Positions 24,063 to 34,029 of a stretch of 64,000 nucleotides of DNA are shown one piece after another. This DNA is from Copromyces sp. CBS 386.78. Its lineage: Eukaryota; Ascomycota; Sordariomycetes; Sordariales; Sordariaceae. The position numbers were made by a program, and so were the translations under genes. The stretch covers positions 430,980 to 494,979 of the forward strand of contig MU839102.1 of assembly GCA_030685235.1 (NCBI GenBank). Reading direction: 5' to 3'. Within the stretch, counting starts at the first letter, position 1; each line of letters starts with the position of its first letter. The notes under the pieces were generated by a model. The model saw only the letters and a program-made list of their open reading frames with translations. It was not told the origin of the DNA and did not search any database.

Positions 24063-24612
24063 TTTTGCCTTTTTGGCTTTATCTTTTTCTGCTTTTGTTT
24101 CTTTCTCTTTACGCGATGTTTACTACTGCCTCTCATTGTTATTAACATCCTTTTCTTTCCTAGCGGTGCTTGTCAGGCCGCGAATCACCCTATATGAACT
24201 CTTCCTAGTGGGATGCGATGCCGTTTTCGACCACTCCCGCGGACGTTGTTCTCCCAAAAAAAAAAAGGCTGGAGGTTGGGGGTTAAAGATTTGTTGATTC
24301 AGACTTGAGAAGAATACCAAACAACAACGTCTTATTGCCCAAATGTCTCAATCGTTTCTCTCGCGTCACTTCTCAGGTCCATGCAACGCGACGCCCCCCA
24401 GCGGGTGGAAGACCGAAGGCATTGACTTGCCGCAGTGTCTTTTAAAGACGTAATTTATCAAGATGCTCCTCTGACACTGGAGCCGATCTCCATGATGAGA
24501 TATCATTGATCTAAGTAGGCAGCCAGCCCTTTAGCGTGTATATGCATACTAAATAAACTATCTTATTAAACCACATCCTTCTTTAACACGCAACCCCTGG
24601 CCCAGGTAAAAA
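24063..24612. other. intergenic, no gene seen
   Basis: Between the 5S gene and the 3' end of the isoorotate decarboxylase gene. It starts with T-rich pol III terminator sequence and has an A run near 24256-24267. Confidence 0.5.
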
Positions 24613-25788
24613 TTATCGACATCCATCCCTCCTCAAGTTCAACACCTTAACCGCATTCCCGCCCATCACTCCCCGTACCTTGTCGTTCTCCTCTCCACCC
24701 TCCTCCTGCCCAAACGCCTTCCTAACCGCCGCCCCATTCCACGTCACACTCTCCCATTCACCCTCCTCATCGCTCCCCAGCGGCGGGAAGAAAGGGTGAT
24801 CCGTACCAAACATCAACCGTTCATGTCCCTCCGGCCCGCTCGCCTGCACGGCAGCCTTCAGCCCCACATCGCTATAAACCACCGCATCCAGATAAATCTG
24901 GCTGCTCAACACCTCCCAGATCGTCTTCTTCGGCTTCGTCCCCGCATGGTGCAAGTGTCCGTCGTGCAAGATACAGCTCTCTATCCTCCCCGCCAGGAAG
25001 GGCAAGGTCCCGCCGCTGTGAGCAAGCAACATGTTCAGCTGCGGAACCTGGTCAAACACCCCCGCGAGATACATCCTCGTGACAGCAATGGTCGTTTCCA
25101 TCGGGAACCCGAGGGCCAAAGGCAAGACGTGCCCGTAGTTCTCCTTGGCGCGGGGTCCCCAGACTTCGTTAGGCAGGCCGTAGTGCGGGTGCAAGAAGAT
25201 CATCAGTCTTGCGTCGGCCAGGGCGTGGAAGATGGGTAGCAGATCGGGGTCGTCTAATCCCTTGCCTAGTCCTGAAGTTCCCAAGATGGCGCCGCGGCAG
25301 TAAGGCAAGTTAGAAACGTGGGCGATGGAGGCAAGAATGACCTCTTGCGAAGCGGTAAGCGGCAAAGCAGCGAAGAAAAACAAGCGGCCGCATTTCTCTT
25401 CGCACATGCGGCTGAAGTCGGCGTTGATGGACTCGGCTATGGGGCCCGCTTCTTCTGCGGTCAGGAAGTCGAGCCACGGGTTGGCGAGCGAGACGACGGA
25501 GATGTCGATCTCGTGGGTCTCCATGAAGTGCATCTTTTGGTTGAGGGAGGAGTAGTGCTTGGTTAGGGGACGGCCGGGGATGTTGGTAGGGACTTCGCCT
25601 CGGCTTTTGGCCGCTTCGGCTTCTTCGAGGATGGGAACCTCGGTGTCGAGAAGGATGAGGCGCGGGTCGGAGGAGCCCGGGAAGGAGCGCACGAGGGGGA
25701 TGGTGGTGCGGGATTCGAGGATCTTGACGTATTCCGGGGGGTACATGTGGGTGTGGATGTCCACTACTTTGCCGTCGCCGAAGCCCAT
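24613..25788 (-). CDS. isoorotate (uracil-5-carboxylate) decarboxylase, amidohydrolase family
   Basis: Single exon, 391 residues; the ATG chosen sits directly before the conserved VVDIHTHMYPPEY. The protein belongs to the ACMSD-type amidohydrolases, metal-dependent non-oxidative decarboxylases. Visible metal and active-site elements are HTH (His12, His14), FLHPHYG, LLAHSGG and FGTDHPFF. The start and the segments TTIPLVR, SLANPW and ILGTSGLGKG match what I know of fungal isoorotate decarboxylase. The enzyme removes the 5-carboxyl of isoorotate to give uracil. The divergent neighbour makes isoorotate from thymine, which strongly supports this reading over 2,3-dihydroxybenzoate or 6-methylsalicylate decarboxylase. 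The acidic-rich C-terminal stretch before the last 25 residues looks variable. Confidence 0.88.
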   Translation of the reverse strand: MGFGDGKVVDIHTHMYPPEYVKILESRTTIPLVRSFPGSSDPRLILLDTEVPILEEAEAAKSRGEVPTNIPGRPLTKHYSSLNQKMHFMETHEIDISVVSLANPWLDFLTAEEAGPIAESINADFSRMCEEKCGRLFFFAALPLTASQEVILASIAHVSNLPYCRGAILGTSGLGKGLDDPDLLPIFHALADARLMIFLHPHYGLPNEVWGPRAKENYGHVLPLALGFPMETTIAVTRMYLAGVFDQVPQLNMLLAHSGGTLPFLAGRIESCILHDGHLHHAGTKPKKTIWEVLSSQIYLDAVVYSDVGLKAAVQASGPEGHERLMFGTDHPFFPPLGSDEEGEWESVTWNGAAVRKAFGQEEGGEENDKVRGVMGGNAVKVLNLRRDGCR

Positions 25789-26583
25789 GGTGATGGATTG
25801 CGGGTAATGGTGAGGGGTGTAAGAGTTGGGGTTGAGTGAGGGGGTCGTGAAGCTTGGATGTGGTGTTGCAGAGTGAGGTTGGTGAAGTAGGACAACAAGA
25901 CAAGAAAGGGACAAGAGACAACAGTCCCGTTGTACAGTTGCTTGGCAACCGAACTAAAACAATGACGAAGAGGCGTTACACTACGAAAAGAAAGATGTTG
26001 TGTTATGGTAGCATATCAATAATACCCCGCCCCTTGATCTCCCCTTTCCCCCGCATTCCGTCGTTATCGTAGCGTGAATGCAACAATGCAGCAGAGAGGG
26101 GGCGAAGACAAGCTGGAGCTTATCGTGAAGAAGCGGGGAATTATACGACTTGTAAGCAGAAACACCCTTCTGGAAGGCGACAAAAAGATCACTGCAACTG
26201 CATCTCCAACGCTGTCCACTGACATCAAGCAATCGCTATCAAAGAGCAATCGCGGAGTGCCCAGTTGCCTGCCCGTTTCGTCATGCTGTCGTTGCATGCA
26301 GCGACATATCCCAGCTGGAACTAACCCGACTTGAGTCTCGGAGTGCGATACACTTGCCCGCAACACTCGCCGCGCCGCCGATAAACGTGAGATATCGGGT
26401 CAAGATCCCATGAATAACATATGATGAAGTTGGTACCTCCGTGGTTCTCCTTCTCCCTGCGTTGCCCGTGTTGTTCTGTTTAATTGCTTGTGATGCCCCC
26501 GCCCGTGACAGCTTCTTGACTTCTGAACTTCTTGCGTGCTCAGTTCGAATACCAAAGAAAACGACCCAAAGGTAGAGATCAAG
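25789..26583. promoter_or_regulatory. shared divergent promoter region of the thymine salvage pair
   Basis: The 795-bp spacer between the two start codons is the only upstream region for both genes. It contains several GATA-core motifs in either orientation (for example TTATCG near 26066 and 26118, CGATAA near 26381, GATATC near 26391), the core bound by fungal nitrogen regulators such as NIT2/AreA. Pyrimidine salvage under nitrogen control would fit, but the motif is short and binding is inferred. Confidence 0.5.
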
Positions 26584-27731
26584 ATGGAAAAGGCTGCTGT
26601 TAGCGAAGACGGACTCGTCATCCCGGTATGCTACACATTGGGACAGCCATTGCTACTCACCAAAGGCCTTCCCGCCCATGGGGGTAACTAACCCGTTGAA
26701 TAGCTCATCGACTTCTCCAAGTTCCTCGAGGGAGACGAGACCTTGAAGCTCGAGACGGCCAAGGCGATCCTCCACGGCTTCCAGACAGCCGGCTTCATCT
26801 ACCTCAAGAACATCCCCATTCAGCCTAATTTCCGCGAGCATGTCTTCAACACCTCGGCCAAGTTCTTCAAGCTTCCCAAGGAGAAGAAGCTCGAGGTCGG
26901 CTGGACCACGCCCGAAGCCAATCGTGGCTACTCAGCCCCCGGCCGCGAGAAGGTGACGCAGCTGACAGACCCCGCCGAGGTCGAGAAGATCCGGTCAGCC
27001 GCTCCCGATATCAAGGAGAGCTATGAGATTGGCCGCGAAGACGAGCCGGGCCATCCCAACCCGTGGCCGGTGGAACAAAACGAGCTCCTGGGGTTCAAGA
27101 GCACCATGACCAAATTCTTCGACCAGTGCAAGGCGTTGCACGTCGAAGTGATGCAGGCCATTGGCGTCGGCATGGGCATCGACGCCAACTACTTTGACAG
27201 CTTCGTCGACGTGGGTGACAACACCCTGCGCTTGCTGCACTACCCGGCCGTAAAGAGCGAAGTGTTCAAGATCAACCCTGGTCAAGTCCGCGCTGGCGAG
27301 CACACTGACTATGGCTCCATCACTCTGCTGTTCCAGGATTCACGTGGTGGTCTCCAGGTGAAGAGTCCCAATGGGCAGTTCATCGATGCGACGCCGATTG
27401 AGAACACTGTTGTCGTCAACGCCGGAGATCTGCTGGCCAGGTGGAGCAACGATACCATCAAGAGCACCGTCCATCGTGTTGTCGAGCCTCCCAAGACAGA
27501 TGATGTTCACCCGCCCAGATACAGCATTGCGTAAGTGTTGCCTTTTGTGGTCCTTGGGTCTTGAATGAGCCGCTATAGCTGACAAATGATCTCCCCAGGT
27601 ACTTCTGTAACCCCAATAACAAGAGTTACATCGAGGCTATCCCGGGCACGTACGCGGCCGAGTCGGAAAAGAAGTACGAGGGCATCAACAGTGGACAGTA
27701 CCTGGTGCAGAGGTTGGCTGCCACCTACTGA
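26584..27731 (+). CDS. thymine-7-hydroxylase (Fe(II)/2-oxoglutarate dioxygenase)
   Basis: Three exons (26584-26625, 26704-27530, 27599-27731), 333 residues, the same length as the characterised Neurospora enzyme as I recall it. It oxidises the methyl group of thymine in three steps to isoorotate. The double-stranded beta-helix fold shows the metal triad His214-x-Asp216 (in GEHTDYGS) and His271 (in STVHRVV), with the 2-oxoglutarate-binding Arg in PPRYS. The N-terminal DIOX_N region contains GFIYLKN. The gene is divergent from the isoorotate decarboxylase gene, so the two make a two-enzyme thymine-to-uracil module. Confidence 0.93.
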
Positions 27732-28225
27732 GGGTACTGAAGGGAAGGGATGCACGTCGTCCATGGCGCGTCAGATTGAGCGGAGGGCGTTTGGGGCTTT
27801 GTTGAAACCTATACCTTGTTATGTTAGTCGAGTTAAAATGAAATGATGAATTATGAGTAAGTACTGCCAGCGTGCGAGCAGTTAAAGGGCTGGTGGTGAT
27901 AGGGGGGACGTTGCGAAAGAAACCCAATGACGAGGGACCCATTAAAGACTTCGCGTACGGTAGGGCTGATGGTGCTAAATTTGAGGGCTTGTAATTACGG
28001 CTTGTTACGGTATATAACGAGCGTGTCACTGCACAACGGTTTTTCTGGGGCCGAAAGTTACCACCCAACGTCACCGGCTCATCCACTGTCCAAACTTTCC
28101 ACTTCTTTCTCTTTCTCCTTTGCTGTCATCCACCACCCAGCTCAGCCTGATTCCCAGCCCAGCAATCCAAACCATCGTCTGCAAAACCACATATTCTCCG
28201 TACTCAACTGAAGACAACAAACAAA
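27732..28225. other. intergenic, no gene seen
   Basis: 3' region of the thymine-7-hydroxylase gene and promoter of the J-protein gene; a CT-rich stretch lies near 28090-28125, just upstream of the start. Confidence 0.5.
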
Positions 28226-29317
28226 ATGCAAGGCGAAGAGCTAATAAAGTACGCCTCGGACGCCGCATCGCGAGGCGACGACCTCTTCACCCTCCTGACG
28301 TCCGACACCACCCCGATCGACGCCACCTCCACCGAAGCCGACATCCGACGCGCCTTCCGTCGCAAAGCTCTGACCGCGCATCCGGACAAAGCCGGTGACG
28401 CCTACGACCCTTTACTCTACGAGCGACTCGAACGGGCGCGCGATGTGTTACTCAACGCCGATGCGCGCGCCGCTTACGACAATGGCATGCGCGCCATTTT
28501 GCAAAAGAAGGCGACGCTGGACGCTATGTCGGCGAAACGAAGAAGGCTGGTAGAGGAGCTGCACGAGCGCGAGGAGGCGGCGAAGAGGCAGAAGATGGAT
28601 GAGGCGAAGGGGAAACAAGCAGTAGCGGCCGAGGTGGAGGCCATGGCGAGGAAGGGGAGAGCGAAGTTGGAGGAGAGGAGGAGGTTGATGAGGGAGGCGG
28701 AGGAGAGGGAGCAGAAGGCGGCTATGGCTGCTGGAACTGCTGAAAAGGAACGACAAAAGAAGCAAGAGGAGGATGTGAAGATGGGCGGTACCGGTACCGA
28801 ACAAAACCAAGCAGAGATGCCACCAGCAGCAGCTGACGGCGCCAACGGAGACGGAAACGGAGATGATTACGACTCCAAAATCGCCGAGCTAGAACGCAAG
28901 CTCGAAGAGAAGCGCCAACGGAAAGCAGAGAAGGAGAGGAAAAGGGCAGACAAGAAAGCGGGCAAGGACAGCGAAAAGGACAAGGACAATCAAGACAAAC
29001 CCCCCTTTACCTCCTCCACCTCCAACGCGACACAAAAAGAAGAGTCAAAGGCTGACGAAAATAAGGCAGCCCAGCCACCACAGCCATCACCTGCGCCGAC
29101 GACGGAAACTGGTGCTGCTACTGCTACGGGCGAGCCTGCGAAACCAGCAGCAGCAGCAGCTGGTGATGGTGGTGGTGGTGGTGGTGGTGGTGGCTTCGCG
29201 GCTACCATGGCGAGGCTGAAAGCCGCTCAAGCAAAGCGGGATGAAGAACGGAGGAAACGGGAGGAGGCTGAAGTTGCGGCAGCACAAGCACAAGCAGGGC
29301 AGGCTCAGTCGTCGTAG
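28226..29317 (+). CDS. J-domain co-chaperone, DNAJC17/Cwf23-like
   Basis: Single exon, 363 residues. An N-terminal J domain (about 18-86) has FRRKAL and the HPD tripeptide (52-54) needed to stimulate Hsp70 ATPase. A long charged coiled coil follows (KRRRLVEELHEREEAAKRQK and on), as in the spliceosomal J-protein DNAJC17/Cwf23. The second half is low complexity: Lys/Glu-rich, then Ala/Pro, then a run of nine Gly encoded by a GGT repeat (about 29165-29193), then another short helix. I see no clear RRM, which some family members carry. The stop lies only 9 bp before a transposon end, so the native 3' UTR is replaced or displaced. Confidence 0.8.
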   Translation: MQGEELIKYASDAASRGDDLFTLLTSDTTPIDATSTEADIRRAFRRKALTAHPDKAGDAYDPLLYERLERARDVLLNADARAAYDNGMRAILQKKATLDAMSAKRRRLVEELHEREEAAKRQKMDEAKGKQAVAAEVEAMARKGRAKLEERRRLMREAEEREQKAAMAAGTAEKERQKKQEEDVKMGGTGTEQNQAEMPPAAADGANGDGNGDDYDSKIAELERKLEEKRQRKAEKERKRADKKAGKDSEKDKDNQDKPPFTSSTSNATQKEESKADENKAAQPPQPSPAPTTETGAATATGEPAKPAAAAAGDGGGGGGGGGFAATMARLKAAQAKRDEERRKREEAEVAAAQAQAGQAQSS

Positions 29318-29326
29318 TTTCTTCTA

Positions 29327-32300
29327 CCGTATAGACTCGTGGCATCCGGTTTTAGGTTCCAAGGAAATCAGGTATAATCTGCAAGTATATTGCACGAATA
29401 TGTGCTTTTTATGCCCGCAAAAAACAGTGGGGGAGATAGTTGGAGAGCCCGGAGCACTGTAAATTCGATTCTTCTGGTGCCCTATCTTTTCCCCTATCCT
29501 TTTTTTCCCCCTTGTAACTATCCCCTGTAATAAAACCCTAGTAATCTAGTTATAGCAACCACTAGATAGAAGTTAATTTTGGGCGAGATCGATTTCGTTT
29601 ATAAGTAAATAAACTTTTAGTATTGAAATTATTATTAATTATTTTAGACGTGATAGACGACTACCTAGATTCCCAATAGTTCGTTAAATATATTGATTAT
29701 ATCGTCGTCTCGCGAATGCCTTTATTTCCTAACGTGTTAGAAGGCTTTACCTTTATGGATCTGGCTTAGAAGCGTACCTACTTCGGCTGGGTTTGTAATA
29801 AAAGCTGTAAAAAGATCGAATTTGAAATTAGATTTAAAGATATTAGTAATATTTATTATTATATAATTGAATTGGGTAAATATTAGTATAATTGGGACAA
29901 CCGGCTTAAAAGAGTACGCTAGTAGTAGGAAGTTAAGGGTATTATTTATATATACGTTAATATTATTAAGTAGGACGAAGGCGAATTTACTAATTTTGAC
30001 AATAGCGAGGTTAATAATAATGATAAGGAGGTATAATTGTTATTATTTATTATTTAGATTATTAGTATTGTTCGTTATATTATTTTAACTACTAGATAAA
30101 GTTATTTTTATTCCTTAATATTAATAAATTGCATTATTTATATTAATCTTTTAATTTTGCCTTCTTAAATTGGTTATAATTAGACTTTATCTTTTCCTTT
30201 ATTTATAATTCGTAAATAATACTGTTGTATTTAATAACGGGAATATTTTTAAAGTCGTTAATCCCTATTATAATATTAATAGCATTCTCCTAATTATATT
30301 AATCGATAATTTCCTAATTAATCTCTTTAATATTAATGAGGTGATTTTCGCTGCTATCTAGAAAAATAAATATATTGTTGTTTTTAAAAGATTTAATAAT
30401 TATATCCTTCTTTTTAATTATTAGAGTATTTTAATACTTTGAGACGACGTAAGTAATTATAATCCTCTTATTAGAAACGGATTATTATTTACCCGGGTTA
30501 TCCTCTTCTTAATCTTTTATAGCTAATTTTATTTCTTTTTTTAATATTTTTTTAAACGACGAATTAATAGCGGTATTAAAAGGTTGGAGAAGGTTGGTAA
30601 GGCTACTAGGGATTATGGCTAGTATTACTTTTATATCTTTAAGTTTATTATAAATTCGCTAGGTATTATAAAATAGGTATATATTTATAATTAGTAATAA
30701 TTCTTATTTAATATCGTTATTAATAATAGGAATAAGCTCGTTATTTAGTTAACTAAGTAGTAAATCTTTATTCTAATATACTATTTTATTAAATTGTACT
30801 TTTATATTTTGAATATAAAGAATTCTTTCCCTAATTATCTTATAAGAAGTACCCTCTCTATAAAAGATAATAGTCAGTTTGAAATAAATAATACTATTTA
30901 TAAAGATATATAGAATTAAGGTAGTTTATTATTTATTTTATTTATTTCGATTAGTCTTGCTAAAAATAGATTTCTTTCCTTTTATTAAGTAGGTATAACT
31001 ATTAAAATATTCGAAAGGGAGAGGGATTTCGTCGAAGTTTATAATAGTATAAAGAAGAAACCGAATACGAGTACTAGGTACGGTAAGCTGGCTATTCCGC
31101 TTGATGAACCTGTACGTTAAATTAGTTAGTTTCTAATAATCTTTAGGTCTTCGTTAATAATTTTTAGGTCTTCGCCGACAATTTTTAGGTTTTTTATAAT
31201 GATTTTTAGGTCTTACTTTAAAAATGAGTTTATTTTAGTAAATAATTTAGTTGGTAGTCGCTAGGTTTAATAAGTAATTTTTTTATTCGTTATATAATAA
31301 TAAAATAAGAAGTTTCTAAACTAATTATAAAAAAAATAGAAATTTTATAATTGTATTTAATCCGGATAAATCTTTTTAAATAGAGTAATTGATTTTCGGT
31401 GGAATTATATTATTATAATTAAATTATTATTCTATTTAGTATATTAGAACTTTTTAAATAGTTAGTATTTAAGTTCTGGCTATAGGATTCTATTTATTCG
31501 AACTATATAAAGTAATATTTTTTTTTGCCTATCCTATTAATTTTGTACGGTAATTCGTAGTATTTTAAAGAAGGTAATAACCTCGTATATATAAATATTA
31601 TAGTGGCTATCGATAGTGTAGTCTTAATTGTAATTACGAGCGCTATTATAATAACGGCAGCGTTAGTCCTTGCCTTCTTTAAGAGGTATTTTAGTTTGTA
31701 TAAAGTATATTAATACCTATTTTCGCTATTAATATTAATTTATTCCGCTACGATTATTATAATATAATTTTAATTAAGTAAGTATATTAATTTAGATTTT
31801 AAATTCATTAATATAGTACCGCTTTACCCTAATCTTAGGCCTTTATTTATATCTCTCCTTTATAATCCTATTACTATACGATTTTGGCTTATAATTAAGG
31901 CGTTATTTAGTACGTTATTAATTCGATAAAGGCGACGGCGGAGGAGGAGGTGCTAATTGAATTGGGATTTTTAGTACTAGTTGAGTTAGGATTTCTAGTA
32001 TTGGTACTAGGGGTATTAGGGGTATTAGTACTTTAAGTACCCGCTCCCAAATCCTAGTACTTGTATTGAGATAGAATGTTTTAACGCGTAGATTTATATT
32101 AATAGTTAATATTAGAAAATATTACGATATCGATGGCAATGAGTTTTATAGAGGGTAAAAGAACGAAAGAAGGTTATAGGGAAGGTTATAGGGTATAGTA
32201 GAAAGAGCTGGAGGGTAGGGATATTCAAAATCACCGTCTTGTATATAATTTCTGGTGGGCATGAATGTTGTAGTATGCTTGCAGATTATGCCTGATTTCC

Positions 32301-32336
32301 TTGGAACCTAAAACCGGATGCCACGAGTCTATACGG
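29327..32336. mobile_element. RIP-destroyed TIR DNA transposon, about 3.0 kb
   Basis: Both ends carry the same ~46-bp inverted sequence starting CCGTATAGACTCGTGGC, flanked by TA on each side (29325-29326 and 32337-32338), a TA target duplication. The interior from about 29500 to 32150 is extremely AT-rich with no open frame of use, and ends in TA-rich words such as TTATTATT. This is what heavy RIP does. Similarity between the two ends extends less clearly inward. The superfamily cannot be read from the ruined interior; the TA duplication points to Tc1/mariner/pogo or a similar group. Confidence 0.82.
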
Positions 32337-32494
32337 TACTTGTCCCGTTTTTCCAGTTATTGCGGTGTATCTTGTCTCGGCGCATTACCGACCGACCGCA
32401 ACTGTTCTTTGCGCGCATATCATGATACCCAGTTTCCTTCTGTCTGTATGTAGTCTTCAGAATAGTACATAACTTCCCTAGAAGAGAAGAGATA

Positions 32495-32846
32495 CCGTAT
32501 AGACTCGTGGCATCCGGTTTTAGGTTCCAAGGAAATCAGGCATAGTCTGCAAGCATACTGCGACATTCATGCCCGCTAGAAATTGTATGCAAGACGGTGA
32601 TTCTGAATGTCCCCACCTTCCAGCTCGCTGTCTTTATTAGGGGGAAAAGACATACTCGTCTGGGCTGAGGGCGTTTCGAGCCCAGACGAGTAGCATTAGA
32701 AGAATCAGATTTACAGTGCCCCGCGCTCTTTGGCTGTCTCCCCCACTCTTTTTCCCGGGCATGAAAAGCACATATTCGTGCAGTGTGCTTACAGATTCTG
32801 CCTGATTTCCTTGGAACCTAAAACCGGATGCCACGAGTCCATACGG
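32495..32846. mobile_element. 352-bp MITE, deletion derivative of the adjacent element
   Basis: Has the same terminal sequence (CCGTATAGACTCGTGGC at the left; its copy with one change at the right) and flanking TA (32493-32494, 32847-32848). Its left subterminal part matches the right end of the 3.0-kb element and its right part matches the left end, so it is an internally deleted relative in opposite orientation. Where they differ, the large element has A or T and the MITE G or C (for example ATGCCCG versus ATGCCCA). Confidence 0.82.
32655..32690. repeat. perfect 12-bp inverted repeat inside the MITE
   Basis: CTCGTCTGGGCT and its exact complement AGCCCAGACGAG are separated by 12 bases, giving a stable hairpin in the middle of the MITE. 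Confidence 0.85.
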
Positions 32847-32848
32847 TA

Positions 32849-33170
32849 TAAAACTTGCAACCATTTTCCCGAGGTGCATAGCTCGTCTCAGCCAATGTCA
32901 ATCATTTTTCACCAATGCAACTCTGCAGCCTACCTCTCCTTCATGAGCAACTACACCAAGCCCCTTTTTATCTTCCATCAGTCCACGATATGATAAGTTC
33001 ACAGGCTCTAAAGCATCCCAAAGCTGAATTTCCGTTGATATTGAAGAAACTGATGCCTGCATTGGACGTCAATCGCCCAAGCCTCTGGCAGTCTTCTATA
33101 CACAATATAAGCTTACCAACCACAGCACTGTTCCAACAACCAACTACGACAGCTGATTAACAGTTGTACA
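32849..33170. other. intergenic, no gene seen
   Basis: Spacer between the MITE and the tRNA-Asp gene; no coding signal. Confidence 0.5.
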
Positions 33171-33263
33171 TCTTCCGTAGTATAGTGGTCAGTATGTGAG
33201 CTTGTCAAGCTTGAACATCAGTTCGATTCGCTCGAGACCCGGGTTCAATTCCCGGCGGGAGAG
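33171..33263 (+). tRNA. tRNA-Asp (GTC) with intron
   Basis: Acceptor stem TCTTCCG/CGGGAGA with discriminator G, D arm with AGTATAGTGGTCAGTAT typical of eukaryotic tRNA-Asp, anticodon GTC at 33204-33206, T arm CCGGG-TTCAATT-CCCGG. The anticodon stem TGAGC/GCTCG closes only if about 21 nt after position 37 are removed, the canonical site of nuclear tRNA introns. T-runs follow as pol III terminators. Confidence 0.88.
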
Positions 33264-33273
33264 ACCATCAATT

Positions 33274-33296
33274 CTTTTTGGCCTTTTTTTTTTTTT
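33274..33296 (+). terminator. pol III T-run terminator of tRNA-Asp
   Basis: Five T residues about 11 nt past the tRNA end, followed by a 13-T run. Confidence 0.7.
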
Positions 33297-34029
33297 ATCT
33301 GATGGGGTGGATCCACCCTTCGCCCAGTGTCTTCGTCTGCCACTCCTATGTTTTTGTATTCCTCCTTTTTCTTCCTTGCCAAACTTTTTTTCTTTTTTTT
33401 CCTTTTTCAGGTTTTGCCTCTTGTTTTCTTTTTCCTCTTCCATGAGAGAGGTCTTACCCGGGCGTTATTGGGGAAAGCTTCTGTTGGTGGTATTTGAAGT
33501 TGCGGAGAAGGTGAGATGGGAAGTTTGTAGTCTGCATGGTGATGATAAGGTAGTAACGGAGAGTCAAGCTGTATGTGAACAAAAATGTTATAATCCCGAC
33601 GCCATCAGACTATGTCTTACATGCCCCCCTGACCACCATGCCTTGCGTACATCCGTACATACAGATTCATTCCTAGATCAACCAACTGTGCAAGGGCCCA
33701 TTATGTACATGATCCATCCATCCATCCATCCCAATCATCCATCATCAAGTTCCTCCTCATAACGATTTATGGCCCATTATGTATATACCCCAAACTTTCC
33801 AACAGAGTGCCCCAGAACCATCGAGTGTGAGGTGACCTGGCAGTTAGAGACTACCTTCAGTCGCTTGCTAGAACCAAGCCCTCGACCCCGGGTGACCCAT
33901 AACGTAACTCAACACACAGAAAGAAAATGTACCTACCACTGGATATATCCTCCACTTCCCTCAACCTATCCCCTCCCTCACACATCTCCTCTCCTCGCCC
34001 TCCAGACCTCAACCCTTGTCGTATGCAAT
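33297..34029. other. intergenic, no gene seen
   Basis: Pyrimidine-rich stretch to about 33440, then ordinary sequence with a CATC repeat near 33712-33745. An open frame at 33196-33762 overlaps the tRNA and has no recognisable content. Confidence 0.45.
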
